Source: Spirochaetales bacterium (GTDB taxonomy: Bacteria > Spirochaetota > Spirochaetia > DSM-27196 > SKKC01). From it: a DNA stretch of 6,553 nucleotides. Shown here in pieces: positions 1 through 6,345 of the stretch. Under the pieces are notes generated by a model. The model saw nothing but the letters and a program-made list of their open reading frames with translations. It was not told where the DNA came from and did no database searches. The stretch lies in assembly GCA_007126865.1 (NCBI GenBank), contig SLAN01000317.1:1-6553 (forward strand), in the 5' to 3' direction. Both the position numbers and the translations under genes were made by a program. Positions within the stretch are counted from its first letter, which is position 1. Each line of letters begins with the position of its first letter.

Positions 1-709
1 AACTTGCACAGCAGTTCGGCTATGCCGAGAAGAAGGGCATCCCGCTCGCGGAGACGAACTCGACAACCCGGTCCGCCTTCTCATCGCCTACGAGCGCGGC
101 GAGCTCGCTTCTCGTCGTCTCGACACCGACCTTTCGCAGCTTGTCAACGGTGCGAAGCACCTCGGCGCTCTGCTCGCCGGCACCGAGATGTCCGAGGAAT
201 CGCGAGAACAGACCGCGGTGAGCGACTCGTAGCTCGATGTGTTCGATCCCGAGTGCCTTGAACGCTTCCACAACCGTCAGCAGGATATCGGCGTCGGCCG
301 ACGCGCTGTCGACGCCGACGATATCGAAATCGCACTGGACGAACTCGCGATAGCGGCCGCGCTGTGTGTTTTCGCCGCGATATGCCTTGCCGATGTGGTA
401 GCGTCTGAACGGGGTATACAGCTCGTTCAGGTGCGCGGCCATGTAACGGGCGAACGGCACGGTGAGATCGAAGCGGAGGGCGACATCGCGACCGCCGTGA
501 TCCTGAAATCGAAAAATCTGCTTGTCGGTTTCGCCGCCGCCCTTGCCGAGAAGGACTTCGGTGTACTCGAGCGTCGGGGTGTCGATCGGGACATAGCCGA
601 ACTGCCGGAACGCCGCCTCGAGCCGATCGGTAAGCGCGCGACGAACGCGCTCCGAGTCGGGCAGTATGTCCCGGAAACCCTTGAGGACTCGGGGTGATAT
701 GAGGTTCAT
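1..709 (-). CDS. hisS: Histidyl-tRNA synthetase, N-terminal part, frameshifted and cut by window start
   Basis: Charges tRNA-His with histidine in the cytoplasm (class II aminoacyl-tRNA synthetase). The uninterrupted frame from ATG at 709 gives 229 residues and stops at TAG (22-20); the family is usually 400 residues or more. Visible landmarks: GFRDILPD at residues 11-18, the motif 1 region around 38-50, RFDLTVPFARY at 79-89, and motif 2 with FRRYHIGKAYRGENTQRGRYREF at about 101-123 followed by QCDFDIVG. The insertion domain begins near 140. The RGENTQRGRYREF form of motif 2 differs from the RYERPQKGRYRQF form common in bacteria. After SASG (221-223), reading one base off gives DALLLGIAELLCK to the window edge, so the gene probably continues beyond position 1. 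An AGG-rich stretch precedes the start, which lies 11 bases after the acyltransferase stop, suggesting co-transcription. Identity is very sure; whether the break is biological is not. Confidence 0.93.
38..46 (-). other. Probable frameshift in hisS at a G run
   Basis: On the minus strand the bases read AGCGGGATGCCC. The open frame reads S-G-M-P-F-F-S-A and then stops at TAG (22-20). Adding one G to the GGG at 43-41 gives S-G-D-A-L-L-L-G-I-A-E-L-L-C-K with no stop up to position 1. That sequence looks like the helical stretch expected after the SASG of this synthetase family. The change sits in a short homopolymer, as expected of a sequencing or assembly error, but a real mutation cannot be excluded. 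Confidence 0.75.
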
Positions 710-720
710 TGCCCCCTACC

Positions 721-2070
721 TTACGGCAGGCGACGCATGAGCGACAAGTCCGAAGGTTGTCTGCGTTCGACGTGAGCCGCCTGTGCGTCGCGGCCGCGCA
801 ATATGTTGATCGTCGAAAACCACTTGAATCCGGAAAACCGATCGTCCAGCCGGCCGAACTGGTACAGTATTCCGCGGTAGAAGTACTCGAAGCGCTCGTG
901 CGTGTGCACCTCCCAGCCGGAAAGCTCGGAAATCGGCATTACGAACAGAAGCCCGTGCTCGGTCTCGACGAAGTCGAGATCGGCGAGTCGCCCGCGTCCG
1001 AGCTCCAATGAACGATTGGGACGGCGGCAGAGAAACTCCACACGATCGAGATAGCACCTCGCGCGTCCGAAGCCGACCGCATGTACGCGCTCTCCGCGAA
1101 ATCCGATTGAGAGCTTGACTCCGGTATCGCTGAACAGCAGCGTCTCCGGCCCGTTCGACATCGCCGTACCGATTCGCTGATCGAGCCGTCGTATCTGCCA
1201 TTCGTTCCACTCGACGGTCGTCGAAAACGGCGCCGGGCCGTTCACCCCTTCGAAGAATCCGTAGCGGTTCACCTGCACGGTATAGCCGCACGACGTGCAG
1301 CGCAGCGTGTGGCGTTCGGAGTACAGCGTACCGATCGCCTCGCACGCCGGGCAGGTATAGAGCACCGCCTCGAGGTGCTCCGCTCTTCGTCTGCTGCGAT
1401 AGTGGGCCATCCGGGTGCGCTGGCTCTCGTAATCGTCGTGATTGAGGATTGCGGAGAGCTGGTGATAGATATCGTCGGTGGACATCGACCGCAACTCCGG
1501 GCCGTCGAATAGTTTCGTGTACCGGATGGTGACCGGCCCGGGACGGATCGACGGCGACCAGCACGGGTTAGCGAAGAACATTCCGTCGAGAATCGGCACG
1601 ATCACCGGGATTTTCAGCAGCTTGACGAGCTTCGTGGTGGAGTAGATAAGCGGAAGAGATTTGCCGTCCCATGTGCGCCGCCCTTCGGCGAAAAGGCATA
1701 TTACGCTCTTCTGCTCACGCGCCTCCATCACCCGCCGGATACTTTCCAGATCGCGCATACCCTTCGTTTTGGGGATCGCCCGGATCATATTCAGCAGAAA
1801 CCCGAGAACCCGGTTTCTGAAGTTGCTGTCGGCCACCACGTAACGAATGGGATGGGGCGTGTGGACAGCCACCATGAACGGATCCCAGAATCCGACATGA
1901 TTGGGAATGAGGATATACGGTGGGTCCGTTTTATACAGCACCGAGCGGTTATATGCACGTACTCCGAAACGCCGGCGTAACCAGAGGCCGAGCGTCATGC
2001 GAAGAAGATTGAACAGTCGGCGGCAGAAACCGCCGCGGCAGACGGCTCGACGGATCGCTTTCGTCCCCAT
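721..2070 (-). CDS. PlsC-like glycerolipid acyltransferase with zinc ribbon and C-terminal extension
   Basis: Likely transfers an acyl chain to a lysophospholipid (1-acylglycerol-3-phosphate acyltransferase family) at the inner face of the membrane. With ATG at 2070 it has 449 residues. The catalytic H(X4)D motif is NHVGFWD at 57-63; motif III is FAEGRR at 127-132, in place of the usual FPEGTR; the motif IV-like VPI is at 158-160. The N-terminus is basic with one hydrophobic stretch. The enzyme domain ends near 225, and a four-cysteine zinc ribbon follows (C240, C243, C258, C261). The remaining 180 residues are beta-rich in character and resemble a PH/GRAM-like fold, though this is only an inference. 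The frame is also open to an ATG at 2118, but that would overlap the divergent gltS start and lacks a ribosome site; the 2070 start has only a distant GGAG (16 bases). It is followed by hisS 11 bases downstream. True substrate unknown. Confidence 0.85.
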   Translation of the reverse strand: MGTKAIRRAVCRGGFCRRLFNLLRMTLGLWLRRRFGVRAYNRSVLYKTDPPYILIPNHVGFWDPFMVAVHTPHPIRYVVADSNFRNRVLGFLLNMIRAIPKTKGMRDLESIRRVMEAREQKSVICLFAEGRRTWDGKSLPLIYSTTKLVKLLKIPVIVPILDGMFFANPCWSPSIRPGPVTIRYTKLFDGPELRSMSTDDIYHQLSAILNHDDYESQRTRMAHYRSRRRAEHLEAVLYTCPACEAIGTLYSERHTLRCTSCGYTVQVNRYGFFEGVNGPAPFSTTVEWNEWQIRRLDQRIGTAMSNGPETLLFSDTGVKLSIGFRGERVHAVGFGRARCYLDRVEFLCRRPNRSLELGRGRLADLDFVETEHGLLFVMPISELSGWEVHTHERFEYFYRGILYQFGRLDDRFSGFKWFSTINILRGRDAQAAHVERRQPSDLSLMRRLP

Positions 2071-2111
2071 AACGAAACGTAGTATACTCCTTCTTCGCTG
2101 GAGCACAATAG
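2071..2111. promoter_or_regulatory. Divergent promoter region between acyltransferase gene and gltS
   Basis: These 41 bases separate two divergent start codons. AGTATACT at 2081-2088 is a perfect palindrome, so TATACT (5 of 6 bases of the -10 consensus) is present on both strands: 2083-2088 on plus and 2086-2081 on minus. On the minus strand TTGTGC (2108-2103) lies 16 bases upstream of it and could be the -35; transcription would then begin only a few bases before the ATG at 2070. No good -35 is seen for the plus direction. CTGGAG at 2098-2103 lies 8 bases before gltS and probably serves as its ribosome site. Promoter assignment is by eye only. Confidence 0.4.
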
Positions 2112-3551
2112 ATGACATTTAGCTGGAGCATCTTCATCGATCTCGGAATTATCGCGGTTTCACTTCTCGTGGCGACTGCGTTACGAAGCAAAGTCCGCTT
2201 TCTGCAACGGTTTCTCGTGCCGAATGCGCTGACCGCCGGTCTCATACTCCTGCCGCTTTACAACTATGTTCTGCCGGCGTTCGGCGTGACGACGGAGAAT
2301 CTCCAGATGCTGACCTATCACCTGTTAAGCATCGCATTCGTCGCTATGGCGATGCGGCCGAGCGCGCCGGCGGGTGAAAAGGGGGACGGACGCATCTTCG
2401 CCACGAGCGTGGCCATTATTTCGCAGTTCGCGATCCAGGTGACGATCGGTCTGATCCTGACTCTGGTCCTCATAACGCTCTATATGCCCGATCTCTATTA
2501 CAGTTTCGGGTATCTGCTTCCGCTCGGCTTCTCTCAGGGACCGGGGCAGGCGTTGTCCATCGGCCGGGGCTGGGAGAGTGCCGGTATCGTCGGAGCCGGG
2601 AGCGTCGGACTGACGTTCGCGGCGGTCGGATTCCTCATCGCCTGCTTCGGCGGAGTGTTCCTCATTAACTACGGCATTCGGCACGGGTGGGTCGACCGCG
2701 ACGAGATCAAAATCCTGCAAACCGACCGGGTGCGTACCGGTCTGTACCGAACCTCCGCCAGGCCGGTCGGATCGTACCTGACAACGGAGAGCGAGGCGAT
2801 CGATTCGATGACCTTCAACACCGCGATCGTGCTCTTCGCGTACTTTCTCGCCTACCTCTTTCTCAGCGGTGTGGAGATCGTCCTTTCGGCGACCGGCCAG
2901 ATGGGGGCCGATCTGGCGACGAATTTATGGGGTATCAGCTTCATATTCGCCGCGATGCTGGGTCTGCTGGTGAAGCAGGTCATGCGGCATCTCGGACTCG
3001 AGTATCTGCTCGAAACCAATACGCTGAACCGCGTAAGCGGGCTCTCCGTCGATATTATGGTCGCCGCCGCGATCGGTGCGATCTCCATGATCGTCGTGAT
3101 CGACTATATCGTTCCGATCACGCTCCTCTCGGTTGTCGGTGCGCTCGCGGTATTCGCCACCGTACCGTGGATGTGCTCCCGCATCTTCAAGGACCAGCAG
3201 CACAAATTTCTCCGTATGCTGCTGATTTTCGGGGTCTCGACCGGGACGCTCACGACCGGTCTCGCGTTGCTGCGGGTGCTCGATCCCGATTTCGAGACAC
3301 CGGTTGCCAGCGACTACGCCTACGCTGCGGCGATCGTCTTCGTGATCGTAATTCCGCTTATTCTCAGCATTAACTTCCCGGTCATGGCGTGGCAAACCGG
3401 CAACGTCATGTGGCTGTGGATCACATTCGCGATCGTGTTCGCGTATCTGATATTCAGCGCGGTCTCCTATCTCGTGCTGGCCCGCGAACGTGCGTTCCAG
3501 AGCGGCTCTCGCGTCTGGTTGCATCGCTCGAGCAGCTCGACACAGGCCTGA
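2112..3551 (+). CDS. gltS: GltS-family sodium/glutamate symporter (divergent member)
   Basis: Integral inner-membrane secondary transporter of the ESS/GltS family, expected to import glutamate or a related acid with sodium. The 479-residue protein is almost entirely hydrophobic segments and is longer than the roughly 400 of E. coli GltS. It has the two-halves layout of the family. The first half (about 5-190) contains the re-entrant-loop-like LGFSQGPGQALSIGRGWESAG at about 138-158. A polar linker runs at about 190-235, and the second half (about 235-457) contains the matching GVSTGTLTTGLALLRVLDP at about 374-392. The tail after 458 is polar and Ser-rich. The loop motifs differ from the E. coli versions (SGGHGTGAAW and GLGATPTAIA), so the substrate may not be glutamate. 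Start: ATG 2112 with GGAG 8 bases upstream. The mrp-type gene starts 5 bases after its stop, implying one operon. Confidence 0.8.
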   Translation: MTFSWSIFIDLGIIAVSLLVATALRSKVRFLQRFLVPNALTAGLILLPLYNYVLPAFGVTTENLQMLTYHLLSIAFVAMAMRPSAPAGEKGDGRIFATSVAIISQFAIQVTIGLILTLVLITLYMPDLYYSFGYLLPLGFSQGPGQALSIGRGWESAGIVGAGSVGLTFAAVGFLIACFGGVFLINYGIRHGWVDRDEIKILQTDRVRTGLYRTSARPVGSYLTTESEAIDSMTFNTAIVLFAYFLAYLFLSGVEIVLSATGQMGADLATNLWGISFIFAAMLGLLVKQVMRHLGLEYLLETNTLNRVSGLSVDIMVAAAIGAISMIVVIDYIVPITLLSVVGALAVFATVPWMCSRIFKDQQHKFLRMLLIFGVSTGTLTTGLALLRVLDPDFETPVASDYAYAAAIVFVIVIPLILSINFPVMAWQTGNVMWLWITFAIVFAYLIFSAVSYLVLARERAFQSGSRVWLHRSSSSTQA

Positions 3552-3556
3552 GTCCG

Positions 3557-4396
3557 ATGGTACCGAGACCGAGCGATAGACTCAAAGAGCGAATGGCGCG
3601 GGTGCGCTACAAGATCGCGGTAATGAGCGGCAAGGGCGGGGTAGGCAAAACCACCGTCAGCGTTAACGTCGCCCGGGCACTCGCCGACAGCGGTGCGAGA
3701 GTCGGTCTGCTCGATGTAGACGTACACGGGCCGAATGTCCCCAAGATGCTCGGCCTCGACGAGGAGCGATTCGCGGCGACCGGATCTCCCGGCGGTGAAT
3801 CGGCGGGAGGCGAGGACGAGCGAACCGAAATCTCTCCGATCGTCGCCGGACCGAACCTCGTCGCCGCGAGTGTCGGTTTTGTCGGATACGGGCAGGAGAG
3901 CGCCCTGATCTGGCGCGGTCCGATGAAGCTCGGTATTATCAAGCAGTTCCTCGAGGATATCGACTGGGGTGAGCTCGATTATCTGGTCATCGACACCCCT
4001 CCGGGAACCGGCGACGAGGTCATGACCGTTTGCCAGTATCTGCCCGATCTCGACGGTGCGGTAGTAGTAACTACGCCACAGGAAGTCGCGCTGCTCGATT
4101 CGCGTCGCACTGTGGATTTCGTCGCGCGAATGCGCGTGCCGGTACTCGGGATCGTGGAAAACATGCGGGACGCTCCGAGCGGTCCTGCTATGTTCGGTGC
4201 CGGTGGGGGCGAACGTGCTGCCTCCCAGCTCGGTGTTCCATTTCTCGGAGCCGTGCCGCTCGATGCACGCGTCGCCGAATCGGGCGACGCCGGCACTCCG
4301 GTTGCACAGACCATCCCCGGCGAAGGTGCAGGTGCCGCCATGCACACGATCGCGAACGCGATACGACTGGCTATGGTGCATCTCGGGGACAATTGA
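3557..4396 (+). CDS. mrp: Mrp/NBP35-family P-loop ATPase lacking the Fe-S CxxC
   Basis: Cytoplasmic ATPase of the Mrp/ApbC/NBP35 group, whose members carry or insert iron-sulfur clusters. The 279-residue protein has the deviant Walker A motif GKGGVGKTT at 25-33, DVDVHGPN at 53-60, and DTPPGTGDE at 146-154, all hallmarks of the group. PQEVALLD at 174-181 and ENMRD...MFGAGGGER at 201-220 also match. Family members normally carry a CxxC between ENM and FGxGGGE; here that segment is DAPSGPAM and holds no cysteine. The only cysteine in the protein is C159. The upstream DRLKERM (7-13) aligns with the lead-in of similar family members, which supports ATG 3557 over the in-frame ATG at 3593. The gene lies 5 bases after gltS. 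It may be a scaffold-defective paralogue or have another role. Family membership is certain; an iron-sulfur function is doubtful. Confidence 0.88.
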   Translation: MVPRPSDRLKERMARVRYKIAVMSGKGGVGKTTVSVNVARALADSGARVGLLDVDVHGPNVPKMLGLDEERFAATGSPGGESAGGEDERTEISPIVAGPNLVAASVGFVGYGQESALIWRGPMKLGIIKQFLEDIDWGELDYLVIDTPPGTGDEVMTVCQYLPDLDGAVVVTTPQEVALLDSRRTVDFVARMRVPVLGIVENMRDAPSGPAMFGAGGGERAASQLGVPFLGAVPLDARVAESGDAGTPVAQTIPGEGAGAAMHTIANAIRLAMVHLGDN

Positions 4397-4402
4397 GTCA
4401 AG

Positions 4403-4438
4403 TTCGACCGATCAAACTATTGACTTTGACCGCTCAAA
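4403..4438. promoter_or_regulatory. Paired dyad operators upstream of the metal-importer operon
   Basis: Two 14-base dyads, TTCGACCGATCAAA (4403-4416) and TTTGACCGCTCAAA (4425-4438), sit 22 bases apart centre to centre, about two helical turns. The second is a perfect inverted repeat of TTTGA/TCAAA around CCGC; the first has one mismatched pair. The similarity extends to their 3' flank, so 16 of 19 positions match from 4403 and 4425. The second dyad overlaps a candidate -35 box, which is the layout of a repressor site. A metal-responsive repressor (DtxR/MntR/TroR, Fur or similar) would suit the context, but the motif is not one I can assign to a named family. Confidence 0.6.
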
Positions 4439-4454
4439 CTACTAATCTCATCAT
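4420..4454 (+). promoter_or_regulatory. Candidate promoter of the metal-importer operon
   Basis: Two alternative sigma70-like pairs lie here, each with a 17-base spacer: TTGACC (4426-4431) with CATCAT (4449-4454), and TTGACT (4420-4425) with TAATCT (4443-4448). The -35 boxes are good (5 of 6 bases); the -10 boxes are mediocre (4 and 3 of 6). The region is visibly richer in A and T than the coding sequence around it. The second operator dyad (4425-4438) covers the -35 and spacer in either reading. Confidence 0.45.
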
Positions 4455-4478
4455 ATCCGGGTGACCGAAATCGAGAGT

Positions 4479-4483
4479 GGAGG
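4479..4483 (+). promoter_or_regulatory. Ribosome binding site of the binding-protein gene
   Basis: GGAGG lies 9 bases before ATG 4493. It fixes this start, which otherwise looks suspicious because it gives an unusually long basic stretch ahead of the lipoprotein signal core. Confidence 0.7.
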
Positions 4484-4492
4484 ACGTGGAAT

Positions 4493-5524
4493 ATGAGGAT
4501 GTGGTATGTGCGAACGGCTCGAGCTGCCGGAGTCGGAACGGGAGGCGGGCGACGTAACCGCAGGGGCTCCTGGAGCGTGTTGGTACGAGCTCTTGCCGGT
4601 GCGACTATGGCTCTGGTGGTCGTCTCGTGCGGTGATTCGGGAATCGGCGGCGGCGAAGGAAGCGCCCGCGCAGACGCAACCGCACACGTGCGCGAGGACG
4701 CCGGCGTGGTGGCGGCAACCTTCACCATCCTCGCCGATTTCGCGTCGGCGGTAGCCGGCGACCGAATGGAGGTCCGCGTACTGACTCCGATCGGAGCGGA
4801 GGTGCACGAGCACGAGCTGCGTCCCCGCGATTTCGTGAATATCGAAGAGGCGGATGTGGTCCTCTACAACGGTTATATGATCGAGCAGTGGATGCCGCAG
4901 GTGCGGCAGGTCGCGCACGACGAAGTGGAGTTGCACGCGGTTGCCGAGCTCACCGGCGCCGAGACGATTCCGATCCGGCTCGGTGAGTACGAAGGCGTCC
5001 CCGATCCACACCTCTGGATGAATCCTGCACTAGCGATTCGGTATGTGGAGGTGATTCGCGATATTTTCGTGGAGCTGGATCCCGACGGTCGGGAGGACTA
5101 CGAGAGAAACGCCGCCGAGTACATCGGGGAGCTCGAAGAGCTGAAGATCGAGCTCGAGGAGGCATTCGCCGCCGTCGCTGAGGAGCGGCGGGTTCTCATT
5201 ACCAGTGAAGCCGCGTTTCTCTATTTCGCCGACGCGTTCGGTTTCGTTCACGACGGTGTGTGGGGAACGAATCATGAAGACGAGGGCACTCCCGAGCAGC
5301 TGGCGCGAGTCATGGATATTGTCACTGAGCGACGTCCCGGTGCAATCTTCTACGAGAGTACGATTTCCGACCGGCATATCAGGAGTATCTCGGACGATAC
5401 CGGAGTTCCGGTGGCCGGGCCGCTCTATGTAGATTCGGTCAGCGAGCCGCACGGGGAAGCACCGACGTATCTGGAGATGATGCGATTGAATGCGGAGAGG
5501 ATTGTGGACGCTCTTGGAGAGTAA
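4493..5524 (+). CDS. Metal ABC importer substrate-binding lipoprotein, TroA/PsaA-like
   Basis: Captures a divalent metal outside the inner membrane and delivers it to the ABC importer encoded downstream (cluster A-I family). 343 residues. The signal core at about 30-44 ends in VVSC, with C46 as the likely lipid-anchored cysteine; the n-region before it is long and Arg-rich (RRNRR at 20-24). The four expected metal ligands are visible: H105 in VHEHE, H173 in DPHLWMNP (171-178), E239 in ITSEAAFLYFADAFG, and D314 in LYVDSVSE. GTNHEDEGTP (258-267) and FYESTISDR (286-294) are further family blocks. Glu as third ligand matches the manganese proteins PsaA and MntC, while TroA and ZnuA use His there; no His-rich loop of the ZnuA kind is seen. 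Manganese is therefore favoured, with iron or zinc possible. It is first in the operon, behind the paired operators. Confidence 0.9.
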   Translation: MRMWYVRTARAAGVGTGGGRRNRRGSWSVLVRALAGATMALVVVSCGDSGIGGGEGSARADATAHVREDAGVVAATFTILADFASAVAGDRMEVRVLTPIGAEVHEHELRPRDFVNIEEADVVLYNGYMIEQWMPQVRQVAHDEVELHAVAELTGAETIPIRLGEYEGVPDPHLWMNPALAIRYVEVIRDIFVELDPDGREDYERNAAEYIGELEELKIELEEAFAAVAEERRVLITSEAAFLYFADAFGFVHDGVWGTNHEDEGTPEQLARVMDIVTERRPGAIFYESTISDRHIRSISDDTGVPVAGPLYVDSVSEPHGEAPTYLEMMRLNAERIVDALGE

Positions 5525-6345
5525 TGACGATGAACGATGCGACCGGTTTACGACAGCGTGAGCTCACCCGAGAGATAACTCGAAGTTACGCCGCCACAGT
5601 AGCAGCAAATGCGGTCTCCGCGGCGTACGACCGCGACCTCGTTCTTCGGGAGGTGAGCTTCTCCCTCGATGCGGGTCAGCTCGTGGCGATCGTCGGGCCG
5701 AACGGGGCGGGGAAATCAACGCTCTTCAAGCTGCTCACCGGCATTAAGAAGCCGGCAGGCGGTACCGTGTCGGTATTCGGCGACACGGTGTATCGCGCCC
5801 GGCGCAATAATCGAATCGCGTACGTCCCGCAGGAGGCGGAGATCGACTGGGATTACCCGGTCGTCGTGCACGACGTCGTGCTCAGCGGACGGTTCGGCCG
5901 TATCCGGGAGGAGGGCGGCCTGCGCAGCCTTCTCCCGCCGAGATTCGCCGCTCGCCGGCACCACGAGGCGTCCGCCGCGGCGCTCGGCTCGGTGGGGATG
6001 AGCGACTATGCCGATCGACCGATCGGCGCGCTTTCCGGTGGACAGAAAAAGCGCGTCTTCCTCGCCCGCGCGATCGCTCAGGACGCCGATCTGCTCCTGC
6101 TCGACGAGCCTCTGGCCGGGATAGATCGAGCGACCGAGTCGGTGTTCTTCGAGGTGCTCGTCGAGCTCAGATCGGCGGGAAAGACTGTTCTCATGATTAC
6201 CCACGACTTTCCGACCGTCGAGAAGTTCGCCGACACGGTAATGCTCCTGAGTCGTAGCGTTATCGAGATCGGCCCACCGGCGAAGGTCCTGACCGATGAA
6301 AACCTCGAGCGGACCTACCACGGCAGCGTGAGGAGGGGACGATGA
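5524..6345 (+). CDS. Metal ABC importer ATPase, TroB/MntB/ZnuC-like
   Basis: Cytoplasmic ATPase that powers the metal importer by ATP-driven dimer closure. 273 residues with every core motif intact: Walker A GPNGAGKST (58-66), Q-loop VPQ with Q103, signature LSGGQ (170-174), Walker B LLLLDEP (190-196) and switch histidine H227. The segment WDYPVVVHDVVLSGR (109-123) matches the subfamily serving cluster A-I binding proteins. About 22 residues precede the usual family start (near VSAAYDRDLVLREV). The ATG at 5524 overlaps the preceding stop by one base (TAATG). The ATG at 5530 is an equally good or better start because GGAGAG at 5516-5521 then sits at normal distance, removing two residues. Translational coupling to the binding protein is likely. 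Confidence 0.92.
   Translation: MTMNDATGLRQRELTREITRSYAATVAANAVSAAYDRDLVLREVSFSLDAGQLVAIVGPNGAGKSTLFKLLTGIKKPAGGTVSVFGDTVYRARRNNRIAYVPQEAEIDWDYPVVVHDVVLSGRFGRIREEGGLRSLLPPRFAARRHHEASAAALGSVGMSDYADRPIGALSGGQKKRVFLARAIAQDADLLLLDEPLAGIDRATESVFFEVLVELRSAGKTVLMITHDFPTVEKFADTVMLLSRSVIEIGPPAKVLTDENLERTYHGSVRRGR
6331..6336 (+). promoter_or_regulatory. Ribosome binding site of the permease gene
   Basis: AGGAGG lies 5 bases before ATG 6342, inside the 3' end of the ATPase gene. It supports the permease start and the 4-base ATGA overlap. Confidence 0.7.

Noticed and set aside
239..697. Open frame on the plus strand opposite hisS (152 codons)
   Set aside because: It is antisense to unmistakable HisRS motif regions and lacks recognisable domains or a convincing ribosome site.
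716..1564. Second open frame on the minus strand within the acyltransferase gene (282 codons)
   Set aside because: It lies in a different frame of the same strand as the acyltransferase, is Arg-rich and has no family motif, while the acyltransferase frame has clear catalytic and zinc motifs.
2925..3524. Open frame on the minus strand opposite gltS (199 codons)
   Set aside because: Composition is extremely polar (Asp, Arg, Glu, His), the mirror of hydrophobic transmembrane codons; no start signals.
3467..4381. Long open frame on the minus strand (304 codons) opposite the gltS end and the Mrp gene
   Set aside because: It is antisense to two well-recognised genes. Its translation has no recognisable domain and is dominated by His, Arg, Asp and Thr, as expected of a shadow frame in G+C-rich coding DNA.
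4411..4431. Hairpin GATCAAA/TTTGACC between the two dyads
   Set aside because: It arises from the two operator copies lying next to each other; the stem has a mismatch and weak A/T pairs, with no sign of selection as RNA.
4397..4492. Riboswitch or intrinsic terminator between the Mrp gene and the importer operon
   Set aside because: The inverted repeats are short, A/T-rich and lack a following T run, and the segment is too small for known metal riboswitches. The repeats fit DNA operators better.
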